In this document: piece by piece, positions 1 to 6,899 of the stretch
How positions within the stretch are numbered: position 1 is the first letter of the stretch
Layout of the letters: each line of letters begins with the position of its first letter
Source of the DNA: CAZZBK01 sp964652155
GTDB lineage: Bacteria; Planctomycetota; Planctomycetia; Pirellulales; PNKZ01
NCBI GenBank assembly: GCA_964652155.1
Contig: CAZZBK010000155.1
Span: 1 to 12,960 of the forward strand
DNA: 12,960 bases
Direction of reading: 5' to 3'
The notes under the pieces: model-generated
What the model was told of the DNA's origin: nothing
Databases searched by the model: none
Seen by the model: the letters and a program-made list of their open reading frames with translations, nothing else
Made by a program: the position numbers and the translations under genes

Positions 1-185
1 CACCGCCTCGAAGTGAGCCGGGGTTTGCAGACGCAAACCGCCAGCCACCCGCCGCTGAATGATGCCCTTGATGCCAGAACCTACGATTTACCAACTTTGA
101 AGACGCGCACACGACCGTCCCCAGCCATTTTGGAAGACGCTTCAAGTGATTCAAGCCAGGGGCATGTTTGCCACGGCGGGCATGG
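1..185. other. Left-edge intergenic or partial region, no firm gene
   Basis: This is the stretch downstream of acpS up to the window edge. It contains one perfect 7-bp stem with a 4-nt loop (GGTTTGC/GCAAACC, 22-39) but no T-run, so it is not a convincing terminator. A plus-strand frame is open from base 1 to a TAG at 211-213, but its translation is low-complexity and unfamiliar. A minus-strand frame beginning at a GTG at 46-48 runs off the edge and reads plausibly (AGGLRLQTPAHFEAV), so the next gene may start here. The window is too short to decide. Confidence 0.4.
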
Positions 186-590
186 CTACTCGTGCTCGTC
201 GACCGTTTCGTAGCCGAGTCCTAGCGCGTGGGCGACGGCGTGCGTGCGGCAATGCGCGACGCTGAGGCGAATCTCGGCGATCTGCCGTTCTTGCATCAGA
301 TCGTTGACCCCGCCGCGCAAGCTGACCAGCGTCTGGTTGTTGAGGGCGTCTTGCAATTCGATGTCGAGCCAGTTGATGCCTCGGCGCCACGAGGTCCCCA
401 GCAGGCGGAGCACGGCCTCCTTGCCAGCCCAGTAGGCGGCAAAATGTTGTGTCGCCTGTTTGCGGCTCTGGCAGAAGCGAATTTCGTCGGTCGTGTAGAC
501 CCGATTGATGAACTGTTCGCCGTGCCGCTCGATGAGCCGCGCGATGCGCAGGCACTCGATGATCTCGCTGCTGGTGGTCAGTAGGTTCAC
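186..590 (-). CDS. acpS: Holo-[acyl-carrier-protein] synthase (4'-phosphopantetheinyl transferase, AcpS type)
   Basis: The product would transfer 4'-phosphopantetheine from CoA to a serine of apo-acyl carrier protein in the cytoplasm. At 134 residues it has the usual AcpS length. Visible family landmarks are ERHGEQFINRVYTTDEI near the N-terminus, the AGKEAVLRLLGT segment (the KEA glutamate is a magnesium ligand in the family), RRGINWLDIEL, and a C-terminal SVAHCRTHAVAHALG. The N-terminal metal motif, normally GxGTDIxE, reads TTSSEIIE here, so Glu replaces the usual Asp. I chose the GTG at 588-590; a TTG two codons upstream (594-596) is also in frame, and a stop codon lies just above it. It follows the GT39-like gene by about 22 nt and is probably the last gene of that operon. 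The identification is firm; whether the enzyme has normal activity or a specialised carrier-protein partner is open. Confidence 0.88.
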   Translation of the reverse strand: MNLLTTSSEIIECLRIARLIERHGEQFINRVYTTDEIRFCQSRKQATQHFAAYWAGKEAVLRLLGTSWRRGINWLDIELQDALNNQTLVSLRGGVNDLMQERQIAEIRLSVAHCRTHAVAHALGLGYETVDEHE

Positions 591-612
591 GAACAACTCG
601 ACTCAAAAAGGT

Positions 613-2349
613 TTAGGGACTCGCGGCCCCTCGCCGCCGATAAATGGCAATCATCTCGGTCCGGCGATCGAACTCGCGGAATGGGCGAAATCGATGCTGG
701 TGCAATTCCGGCCGGATGTCGTCTCTCCAGAATATCTCAAGTCGGTCGGTCTTGTCATAGGGCGCGCCGTGCTCAGCCAACTCGGCGAGCAACGTCGCGA
801 ATCGCTCATCCTCGAACGGACCGTAGACCACGATGGTATCGACGTTCTGCCGCAAGAAAAAATGGATCGGCGGCAAGGCCTCGAACTGGCCCGGGGGCCG
901 GTGGTCGTCGAGTTGCCAGGCGTAAATGGCGTGCGGAGCTTGAGCCATGTGCGGGTAGGTCTCTTCGCTCGGCACGACCCACACGCTCTCGCCCGGGCGG
1001 ACATGCGCGCGCAGCCAGCGAGACACCTCGGTCGAGGCGGTCGGTCGCGGGCTGCTTAACTCGACGAGAAACTCCCAAGGGGTGACGCGCAGCGACCGCG
1101 TGAACTCGCTCAGCAGGCCCCCCCAGCCCAGCGCGGGGGTCAGAATCAACGCCGCCAACAGGTGCGTGGCGTTGCTGCTGAGCAGCAAGGGGGGGAAGGC
1201 CAACGCACGCGGCCCGAGTGCATGAACGAGCGCGGCCAGCAGTCGTGTCGACACGAAGAGGTTGGCGAGGATGACCGGTGCGAGGTACCGGACATCGGCC
1301 TGCCGCGTGAGGTGCGTGGCCTGGGGCGAAAACAGGGCGATGGCCAGCGTGTAGACGACGATCCCCAGCGGCCAGCGAAGCAGCCCGCGGTCGGCCGTGA
1401 ACAGCCCCACGAGCGGCGCGAGCAACAGGAGCAGCAGGTTCAATTGCTCGCTGGTGTTCATGTCGCGCAGTTGCCAATAGAACAGTGTCACGCGCTGCAC
1501 GAGCCACGAGTCGGTGGCCGGAGCGAGCGTGGTGTCGACCTGGGGACTGCTCCAACGCCAAAACATGACGGCCGCGGCGATCATCAGCGGCAGCAGCCAA
1601 CAGGCCGTCTGGCGACGCGACCAGGCGAAGCTATGCCGTTGCCAGATCGCGTAATCGACGGCCAACGCCAGCGCGAGTGCCACAAAATTCAAATACTGAC
1701 TGCCAAGCAACGCCAGCGACGCGACCAGTAGCGCGAGACCTTGCCGCGTTTGACCACGATAGTTGCCATACGCCCAGACGACGAGCAACGAGCCGAGCAT
1801 GGCCAGGGCGTAATAGCGCGACTGACGGCAATACAAAAAAAACGACACGCTCGTCAGCGACGCCAGTGGCGCGACGAGCCACATCGAGAGCGACGCGCGC
1901 GAGCGCTCGAGCCACAGGATCATGAGCGCCAACATGAGCAGCCCGCAGAGCGCGAACGGCAGTCGGGCGACGAGCGGCGACGAGCCAGCCATTCCCACCC
2001 AAGGTGCGAGCACATAGTAGCCCAGCGGCGGCGTGGCGCGGTTGTGCAGGTCGCGGAGCAGCATTCCGTTGCGATACAGGTAAACGTTGTCCCCCACGAC
2101 GGCCGACGTATCGCCGGTGCGCCACACGCCTTGGGCAAACAACAGCGTGTCGGCCTCATCGCTCCACAGGCCATACGCGCCGAGGTTCCAGAACAGCAGT
2201 CCCGCGCCGAACAGCAGCCAGACGAGCGCCACGGTCCATTTGACCTGGGGGGCGGGTGGCCGGGCCCAGTCGATCTCGGTGGGCTCGATGCCCCGCAAGC
2301 GGCGCTCGAGGTCATCCAGGTCGTCGTGATGTGGATCGTGATAACTCAT
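613..2349 (-). CDS. GT39/ArnT-like polytopic membrane glycosyltransferase (GT-C fold)
   Basis: This 578-residue protein has an acidic, cytosolic-looking N-terminus (residues 1-36), then a first membrane segment at about 38-58. The following extracytoplasmic loop carries LWSDEADTLLFAQ (Asp64-Glu65), and a second signature RATPPLGYY lies at 104-112. This layout is typical of GT-C enzymes such as protein O-mannosyltransferases and ArnT, which take sugars from polyprenyl-phosphate donors. Several further hydrophobic helices fill residues about 110-430, and a soluble, probably periplasmic tail covers about 440-578. The acceptor cannot be read from sequence; lipid, glycan or protein are all possible. 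It starts 3 nt after the methyltransferase stop and is translated as part of the same operon as the GT2 gene, which may supply its lipid-linked donor. The family call is good; substrate is unknown. Confidence 0.8.
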   Translation of the reverse strand: MSYHDPHHDDLDDLERRLRGIEPTEIDWARPPAPQVKWTVALVWLLFGAGLLFWNLGAYGLWSDEADTLLFAQGVWRTGDTSAVVGDNVYLYRNGMLLRDLHNRATPPLGYYVLAPWVGMAGSSPLVARLPFALCGLLMLALMILWLERSRASLSMWLVAPLASLTSVSFFLYCRQSRYYALAMLGSLLVVWAYGNYRGQTRQGLALLVASLALLGSQYLNFVALALALAVDYAIWQRHSFAWSRRQTACWLLPLMIAAAVMFWRWSSPQVDTTLAPATDSWLVQRVTLFYWQLRDMNTSEQLNLLLLLLAPLVGLFTADRGLLRWPLGIVVYTLAIALFSPQATHLTRQADVRYLAPVILANLFVSTRLLAALVHALGPRALAFPPLLLSSNATHLLAALILTPALGWGGLLSEFTRSLRVTPWEFLVELSSPRPTASTEVSRWLRAHVRPGESVWVVPSEETYPHMAQAPHAIYAWQLDDHRPPGQFEALPPIHFFLRQNVDTIVVYGPFEDERFATLLAELAEHGAPYDKTDRLEIFWRDDIRPELHQHRFRPFREFDRRTEMIAIYRRRGAASP

Positions 2350-2352
2350 CGA

Positions 2353-3321
2353 TTACTTTCGCCGCGCGTAGATGTCGATCGTGGCACCGCGCCGACGTGC
2401 GGCCGCGACGAGGTTGAGCAGGCATGCTGGGACGAGCAGTGTGATGAGTCCCAGCAGGCTGAGCAACGATTGCCCAGGGAACGCGCGCCAGGGCTGCCGG
2501 ACACGACGCGCCGACTCGCCGCGGAGCAGGTCGTACAGCAAATTACGCTCACAGCCGCAGGCATTGAGTTGGCTCTGAATGGCTCCGAACACATTTTGCT
2601 CCCAGCTCAGGTGCGACTGCCGTTCGATCGCAAAGCCCGCGCGCTCGAGTCGACCGCACAGCTCGTCGGCCGAGAAATGCCAGAGATGCCGCGGGAGATC
2701 GAGATGGAACCAGGCATGGCGACTGCGGCGTGCCTCGTCGCTCGTGCGATTGGGGACCGATAGGGCCAACACCCCGCCGGGCTTGAGTAGCCGCGCAAGC
2801 TCCGGCAGTATTTTGGGAGCGTCACGCAAATGTTCTATCACGTGCCAGAGGATGATCGCGTCGAAGGATGCATCGGCATAGCGATCGGGCTCGAAGGGCC
2901 CCACCGCGACATCGAGTTGAAGCTGCTCGCGGGCATGCCGGGCCGCATGCTCCGAGAGCTCGACTCCCTGCACCTCGAAGCCGCGCTCGCGCAGCGCATG
3001 CAACGTCCAGCCTCGTCCGCAGCCGATGTCGAGCACCCGACCCCGAGAGACAAGCTGCTGCAATGTTCGCGCGCGGCGAGCGCGCAGCGCGCGAACGAAC
3101 CCTTCTAGCAGCGGCGTGAATCGCTGATTCTGCTCGCCATAATAGGCTGGGGCGTAACTCGCCGCGAGTTCGTCGTCGCTGGGGGTTGGGAACGTGAACG
3201 CCGCGTCACAGGCGGTGCAGTGCATGACGCGCCAGCCGTCGACGCCCCGCCCCGACCAGAGTGGTTGGCAGGGTGCTGCGCCACACGCGGGGCAATGAAC
3301 TGCCGGCGGCTCTCCGCTCAT
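2353..3321 (-). CDS. Class I SAM-dependent methyltransferase with N-terminal zinc ribbon
   Basis: The 322-residue product starts with a treble-clef or zinc-ribbon-like pair CPAC (Cys10, Cys13) and CTAC (Cys35, Cys38). The SAM-binding domain follows: motif I VLDIGCGRG at 97-104, the acidic motif II GVELSE at 119-124, WHVIEHL at 159-165 and LLKPGGVLALSVPN at 178-191. DLPRHLWHFS (208-217) is common in glycan- and sugar-associated methyltransferases of this type. A hydrophobic stretch at about 286-308 could anchor the C-terminus to the membrane, which suits a partner of membrane glycosyltransferases. Its ATG overlaps the GT2 stop by 4 nt (ATGA, 3318-3321), indicating translational coupling. The methylated substrate is unknown; a lipid-linked sugar or glycan end is a context-based guess. 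Confidence 0.85.
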   Translation of the reverse strand: MSGEPPAVHCPACGAAPCQPLWSGRGVDGWRVMHCTACDAAFTFPTPSDDELAASYAPAYYGEQNQRFTPLLEGFVRALRARRARTLQQLVSRGRVLDIGCGRGWTLHALRERGFEVQGVELSEHAARHAREQLQLDVAVGPFEPDRYADASFDAIILWHVIEHLRDAPKILPELARLLKPGGVLALSVPNRTSDEARRSRHAWFHLDLPRHLWHFSADELCGRLERAGFAIERQSHLSWEQNVFGAIQSQLNACGCERNLLYDLLRGESARRVRQPWRAFPGQSLLSLLGLITLLVPACLLNLVAAARRRGATIDIYARRK

Positions 3322-4130
3322 GGCGCGGTATCCGACGTGGCGGGATCAAAATACGGCGGCTGCTCCCGTTCGGCGTCCAACGTGCGACCGGCGGACGAAA
3401 ACAGCTTGGGCCGCGTGAGGCCATGCCGCGCACACCAGAACTGCGCGCTCGTTTGCAGCACGCCCAGGCCATAGCGGACCGCGCGCCCCAACGGAATCGA
3501 GGAGGCCTCGTCGAAGTACCGTGTCGGACAGGTGATCTCGCCCACGCGATGGCCAAAGTAGATCGCCTGGGCCAGCATCTGATTGTCGAACAAAAAGTCG
3601 TCCGAGTTTTCGCCCAGCGGCAGGCTCAACAGCACCTGGCGCGAAAAGGCCCGATAGCCTGTGTGATACTCGGAGAGTTTGTAATCGAGCAGCACATTCT
3701 GCACGAAGGTCAACATTCGATTGGCCAGGTACTTGTAGCGCGGCATGCCGCCGGCCAGGGCTCCGGTGCCCAGGATGCGCGAGCCGAGCACGACATCGAA
3801 TTGGTCACTGGCAATGAGACTGGCCATCGCGGTGATGAGCCGCGGCGGGTATTGGTAGTCGGGGTGGAGCATGACGACGATGTCGGCCGAGAGGTCGAGC
3901 GCCAGCGTGTAGCAGGTCTTCTGATTGCGACCATAGCCGAAGTTGCGACGGTGAACAAAGGTGGGGATGCCGAGCGAGGCCGCGAGCGTGACGGTCTCGT
4001 CGCGGCTGGCGTCGTCGACGAGCAGCAGGGCGTCGACCACGTCGCGGGGAATCTCGTCGACGGTGCGGCGCAGCGTACGCTCGGCATTGTAGGCCGGCAT
4101 GACCACGACGATCTTCCGCCCATGCAGCAT
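3318..4130 (-). CDS. Family 2 glycosyltransferase, polyprenyl-phosphate-sugar synthase-like
   Basis: The 270-residue cytoplasmic GT-A enzyme opens with KIVVVMPAYNAERTL (6-20), followed by LLLVDDASRDET (36-47) and RRNFGYGRNQKTCY (61-74). A modified DxD region reads MLHPDYQYPP (87-96). SEYHTGYRAFS (153-163) and DNQMLAQA (182-189) complete the family pattern. It belongs with the DPM1/DPG-synthase-like GT2 proteins, which transfer a sugar from a nucleotide donor to a polyprenyl phosphate. It lacks the C-terminal membrane helices of some relatives. ATG at 4128-4130 is preceded by a GAGG Shine-Dalgarno-like site. The gene starts 48 nt after trpS, with a GATAAT hexamer in that gap that could be a -10 element without a good -35. 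It leads the four-gene cluster ending in acpS and could make the donor for the GT39-like enzyme. Confidence 0.85.
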   Translation of the reverse strand: MLHGRKIVVVMPAYNAERTLRRTVDEIPRDVVDALLLVDDASRDETVTLAASLGIPTFVHRRNFGYGRNQKTCYTLALDLSADIVVMLHPDYQYPPRLITAMASLIASDQFDVVLGSRILGTGALAGGMPRYKYLANRMLTFVQNVLLDYKLSEYHTGYRAFSRQVLLSLPLGENSDDFLFDNQMLAQAIYFGHRVGEITCPTRYFDEASSIPLGRAVRYGLGVLQTSAQFWCARHGLTRPKLFSSAGRTLDAEREQPPYFDPATSDTAP

Positions 4131-4178
4131 GCTCGCCTCGTTGTGTGCGTCGCGCTGTGTGCGGCGCGGTCGCGTTAA

Positions 4179-5153
4179 TTATCCATTGGGCAAAGACAAA
4201 CCGCAGGCCCGCTGGGCCCGATCGAGGACCTGCCGCGCCTTGCGTCGCGCGCGCGACGCGCCGTCGGCGAGGATCTCGTAAACCCGTTGGGGGTTGCTGG
4301 CGAGTTCGACACGTCGAGCCCGGGCCTCGGCAAAATAGCCTTCGGCCTGGTCCGCCAGGGCTTTTTTGACCTCGCCGTAACCAAAGCCGCCGCGGCGATA
4401 CATCTCGGCCATCTGTTGCCGCTGCGGCTCAGGGGCAAACAACGAGAAGAGTTGGTACAGGTGGTCCCCTTCGGGCTCCTTGGGCTGCTCGACCGGACGC
4501 GAGTCGGTTACGATGCGCATGATCTTTTTGCGTTGCGTCTTGGCGTCCTCGAATATCTCCAGCGTGTTATTGTAGCTCTTGGACATCTTCTCGCCGTCGG
4601 TGCCTGGCACCTTCGCGGCATGCGAGAGTATCTGGGCCTTGGGCATCACGAAGGTGTCGCCAAAATGATGATTGAAGCTCGCGGCAATGTCGCGGCAGAC
4701 CTCGATGTGCTGCCCTTGGTCTTCGCCGACCGGCACGGTGTCGGCGTCGTAGGCCAGGATGTCGGCGGCCATGAGCACGGGGTAGGTGAATAGGCCGGCG
4801 TCGGCCACGAGCCCCTTGGCTTTTTTGTCTTTATAGGCGTGGCAACGTTCGAGCAGCCCCATCGGCGTGCCGGTCATTAGCAGCCAGCTCAGCTCGCTGA
4901 CCTCGGGCACGTCGCTTTGCACGAACAGCACGGCGCGTTCGGGGTTCAAGCCGAGCGCGAGCAAGTCGAGCGCCGCGTCGAGCGTGTATTGGCGCAGCAC
5001 GGCCGGGTCGCGCACCGTGGTCAGTGCGTGCAAATTGGCAATAAAGTAGTACGACTCGTCGGCCGTTTGCAGGTCGATATACTGGCGGATCGCGCCAAAG
5101 TAGTTGCCCCAGTGGAACCGGCCGGTCGGTTGAATGCCGCTCAGAACACGCAT
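4179..5153 (-). CDS. trpS: Tryptophanyl-tRNA synthetase
   Basis: The enzyme charges tRNA-Trp with tryptophan using ATP. The 324-residue length is normal for bacterial TrpRS. It starts MRVLSGIQPTGRFHWGNYFGA, where HWGN (14-17) is the class I HIGH-type signature. It contains MAADILAYDADTVPVGEDQ (128-146) and the KMSKS loop at 189-193, followed by SYNNT. The C-terminal helical part ends in KARQVLDRAQRACGLSL. ATG at 5151-5153 lies 44 nt downstream of the pyrD stop, with no terminator and no obvious Shine-Dalgarno site in the gap, so co-transcription with pyrD is likely. Nothing is truncated or unusual in the catalytic motifs. Confidence 0.97.
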   Translation of the reverse strand: MRVLSGIQPTGRFHWGNYFGAIRQYIDLQTADESYYFIANLHALTTVRDPAVLRQYTLDAALDLLALGLNPERAVLFVQSDVPEVSELSWLLMTGTPMGLLERCHAYKDKKAKGLVADAGLFTYPVLMAADILAYDADTVPVGEDQGQHIEVCRDIAASFNHHFGDTFVMPKAQILSHAAKVPGTDGEKMSKSYNNTLEIFEDAKTQRKKIMRIVTDSRPVEQPKEPEGDHLYQLFSLFAPEPQRQQMAEMYRRGGFGYGEVKKALADQAEGYFAEARARRVELASNPQRVYEILADGASRARRKARQVLDRAQRACGLSLPNG

Positions 5154-5197
5154 ATTGACGCTATTGCCAGGGTGAAAAGGGAAACAAGGTTAGCGGG

Positions 5198-6130
5198 TTA
5201 CTTGGCAACGTTGAGCGTGCCGACAATCTCGCGCACGCTCTTCGCCCCCAGGCTGCTGATGGCGGCACTCAGGCCGTCGAGCATGGTCATCGTACAACTC
5301 GGGTCATAAAAGTTGGCGGTGCCGATTTGCACGGCCGAGGCCCCCGCGATGAAAAACTCCAGGCAGTCATCCAGGGTCGCAATGCCGCCAATGCCCACCA
5401 CCGGAATTTTCACGACTTGAGCCACCTGGTAGACCATGCGGAGGGCAATCGGCTTGATGGCCGGGCCACTCAGTCCGCCGAGCACGTTGCCTAGCAGCGG
5501 TCGACGCTTGCGCCAATCGATCGCCAAGCCTTGGAGGGTGTTGATGAGCGAGACCGCGTCGGCACCGCCTGCCTCGGCCGCCCGGGCAATGACGCGCACG
5601 TCGGTCACGTTGGGCGTGAGCTTGGCAATGATCGGCTGGCTGGCGACCGCGCGGACGCCACTCACCACGCGCTCGCACATCAGGGGATCGGTGCCAAAGT
5701 CGACCCCGCCACTCACGTTCGGGCAGGAGATATTGAGCTCCAGGGCCGCGACGCCGCTAAGCCCGTTGAGCCGTGCGCCGAGTTGCACGAACTCGTCGTG
5801 GCTCTTGCCGGCCACGCTGACGATGATCGGCACGCCGAGCGAGGCGAGGTAGGGGAGATGATGGTCCACAAAGGCCTCGATGCCGTCGTTATCGAGGCCG
5901 ATCGAGTTGAGCATGCCGCCGGTGGTTTCCAAGGTGCGCCAGGGTGGGTTGCCGGCGCGCGGCAGTTGGGTGATCGTTTTGGGGATGATGCCGCCAAGCC
6001 GCGCGAGGTCGACCAGACCGGCCATTTCGCGCGCGTAGCCAAAGGTCCCGGACGCCACCAGGATCGGGTTCGGCAACGCGAGCCGTCCGAGTTGAACCGT
6101 CAGATCCACGGTCGCCACAGCGCTGGTCAT
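5198..6130 (-). CDS. pyrD: Dihydroorotate dehydrogenase, class 1B-type
   Basis: PyrD oxidises dihydroorotate to orotate in pyrimidine synthesis using FMN. Numbered from the chosen ATG (6128-6130; 310 residues), the landmarks are NPILVASGTFGYA (21-33), NSIGLDN (75-81), the catalytic-cysteine motif NISCPNVSGG (Cys136), AKLTPNVTD (169-177), the FMN-phosphate region VVGIGGIATLDD (244-255) and AVQIGTANFYDP (266-277). Cysteine as catalytic base marks class 1, and sequence style plus length suggest 1B, whose partner PyrK is not in the window. An upstream in-frame GTG (6167-6169) would add 13 residues (MANRFVFDQLSAS). I prefer the ATG because it gives the normal family N-terminus and because the candidate promoter would start transcription almost on top of the GTG. 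Confidence 0.94.
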   Translation of the reverse strand: MTSAVATVDLTVQLGRLALPNPILVASGTFGYAREMAGLVDLARLGGIIPKTITQLPRAGNPPWRTLETTGGMLNSIGLDNDGIEAFVDHHLPYLASLGVPIIVSVAGKSHDEFVQLGARLNGLSGVAALELNISCPNVSGGVDFGTDPLMCERVVSGVRAVASQPIIAKLTPNVTDVRVIARAAEAGGADAVSLINTLQGLAIDWRKRRPLLGNVLGGLSGPAIKPIALRMVYQVAQVVKIPVVGIGGIATLDDCLEFFIAGASAVQIGTANFYDPSCTMTMLDGLSAAISSLGAKSVREIVGTLNVAK

Positions 6131-6177
6131 GCTTGCACTCAGTTGATCGAACACGAAGCGATTCGCCACCCAGCGTC

Positions 6178-6206
6178 ATTTAAGCAGTCGAGCCGCTCAG
6201 CGGCAA
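6178..6206 (-). promoter_or_regulatory. Candidate sigma70-type promoter of pyrD-trpS block
   Basis: Reading the minus strand, TTGCCG (-35, 6201-6206) and TTAAAT (-10, 6178-6183) are separated by exactly 17 nt. Transcription would start near 6171, leaving a leader of about 40 nt to the ATG at 6130. It lies between the terminator of the upstream lipoprotein gene and pyrD, where a new promoter is expected. Matches to consensus are moderate (about 3/6 and 4/6). Confidence 0.35.
6192..6204. repeat. 13-bp palindrome overlapping the pyrD -35 region
   Basis: GCCGCT-C-AGCGGC is a perfect dyad with 6-bp arms and a one-base centre. It overlaps four bases of the proposed -35 hexamer, a position where a repressor could act. 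In GC-rich DNA such short palindromes also arise by chance. Confidence 0.3.
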
Positions 6207-6242
6207 CCGATCGTGAGCCGTTTGGCGCTTTGACCGCGGCGC

Positions 6243-6281
6243 AAAAATCGAGCCGCGACGCGCAGGCGGTCGCGGCTCGAT
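6243..6281 (-). terminator. Rho-independent terminator of the small lipoprotein gene
   Basis: The two arms ATCGAGCCGCGAC (6247-6259) and GTCGCGGCTCGAT (6269-6281) are perfect 13-bp reverse complements around a 9-nt loop. On the minus strand the stem is followed by a run of five T (6247-6243, the first paired in the stem). It lies 36 nt past the lipoprotein stop codon. The polarity of the T-run assigns it to minus-strand transcription; the plus strand has no T-run after the stem. Confidence 0.85.
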
Positions 6282-6317
6282 GAGCATGATGGGGAACGAT
6301 CACCCACGACGAGCGGC

Positions 6318-6536
6318 TTAGAGGATGCCGCCGTGCGTGAAGTACGGGCTCAAGTGGCTCGGTTGATCGAGCATCCACAGCCGCTCCCATTCCTCGAGCA
6401 GCATGCGAAAGTTTTCTGACGTATTGAGCAACTGCTGGCTGCGGCGCGTGGGGTCACCCGAGTACGCCGGCACAAAACAGCCGGTGAAAGAGCACAGCGA
6501 GCAACCCAACAACGTTGCAAAAATAAGTTTGCGCAT
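6318..6536 (-). CDS. Small predicted lipoprotein, function unknown
   Basis: The product is 72 residues long. MRKLIFATLLGCSLCSFTGC looks like a lipoprotein signal peptide: Arg-Lys at 2-3, a hydrophobic core, and a lipobox SFTGC with Cys20 as lipidation site (Phe at -3 is less usual than Leu). The mature part of about 53 residues has an arginine/glutamine-rich start (DPTRRSQQLLNTS), an aromatic helix ENFRMLLEEWERLWMLDQ, and a HLSPYFTHGGIL end. I believe tails of this kind recur in planctomycetes, but I cannot verify this here. The ATG at 6534-6536 has an excellent Shine-Dalgarno site (GGGAGGAG about 7-10 nt upstream). The same frame stays open about 300 nt further upstream, but nothing there looks like protein. 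Its own terminator indicates a monocistronic or last-gene unit. Confidence 0.8.
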   Translation of the reverse strand: MRKLIFATLLGCSLCSFTGCFVPAYSGDPTRRSQQLLNTSENFRMLLEEWERLWMLDQPSHLSPYFTHGGIL

Positions 6537-6899
6537 CACCCAACTCCTCCCAAATACGGCAGTTGCAGCGCCACGAAGGTGCGCCACCCCAGCCGGGGGA
6601 ACCAGCTCCGCCGCGTGCGCCTCGATGTCGAGGGGCAGGCATTGGAACCAAGCGAAAGTATCTGAGCCGTAACGGACATGAACCTGTGGACGAGTTCGAT
6701 TCTGAGCGTCTGGGGTGCGTGCCAGAACCGATTGGTTGCGGGGCGGGAACGTTAATCGATCGGAGGCTTTGCGCCGAGACCGATTGGCCGCAATTTTGTT
6801 CGAGAAGAGAAGCGGTCGAGTTCCGCGCCTCCTCAAAGGGAGGGGATCATCGACGGCTCACAAGAAAGAGCGATAGCGGAAGGCTGCCGGGAGCTGCGA
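6537..6899. other. Intergenic region between HU and lipoprotein genes
   Basis: This 363-bp gap holds the strong ribosome binding site of the lipoprotein gene at its left end and, presumably, its promoter, but I found no convincing -35/-10 pair. It contains a 14-bp dyad, CCTCGA-TG-TCGAGG (6620-6633). Just downstream of HU I see only a weak 5-bp CCTCC/GGAGG stem near 6830-6845 and no T-run, so HU has no obvious intrinsic terminator. No protein-coding frame here looks real. Confidence 0.5.
6620..6633. repeat. 14-bp dyad in the lipoprotein leader region
   Basis: CCTCGA and TCGAGG are perfect 6-bp inverted arms around TG. It lies about 85 nt upstream of the lipoprotein start, so it could be an operator or a small RNA hairpin. 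Chance occurrence is quite possible in GC-rich sequence. Confidence 0.25.

Noticed and set aside
22..39. Hairpin as a terminator for the acpS operon
   Set aside because: The 7-bp stem has no T-run on either strand and lies about 150 nt past the acpS stop.
1..60. RAMP-like or CRISPR-associated protein start suggested by GGLRLQTPAHF on the minus strand
   Set aside because: Only about 16 residues are available, and a short hydrophobic-LxTPxH string is not enough; no CRISPR repeats are present.
1741..2763. Plus-strand 340-codon frame across the GT39-like and methyltransferase genes
   Set aside because: It runs over two coding regions on the other strand, is rich in Arg/Glu/Gln low-complexity sequence, and has no ribosome binding site.
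3261..4178. Plus-strand 305-codon frame opposite the GT2 gene
   Set aside because: Shadow of the GT2 coding sequence, whose catalytic motifs are intact on the minus strand.
5531..6283. Plus-strand 250-codon frame opposite pyrD
   Set aside because: Shadow frame; it also runs through the terminator hairpin and promoter region, as expected for chance openness.
6537..6836. N-terminal extension of the small lipoprotein to 172 residues
   Set aside because: The added 100 residues are Arg/Pro-rich without a fold-like pattern, while the internal ATG has a strong ribosome binding site and begins a signal peptide.
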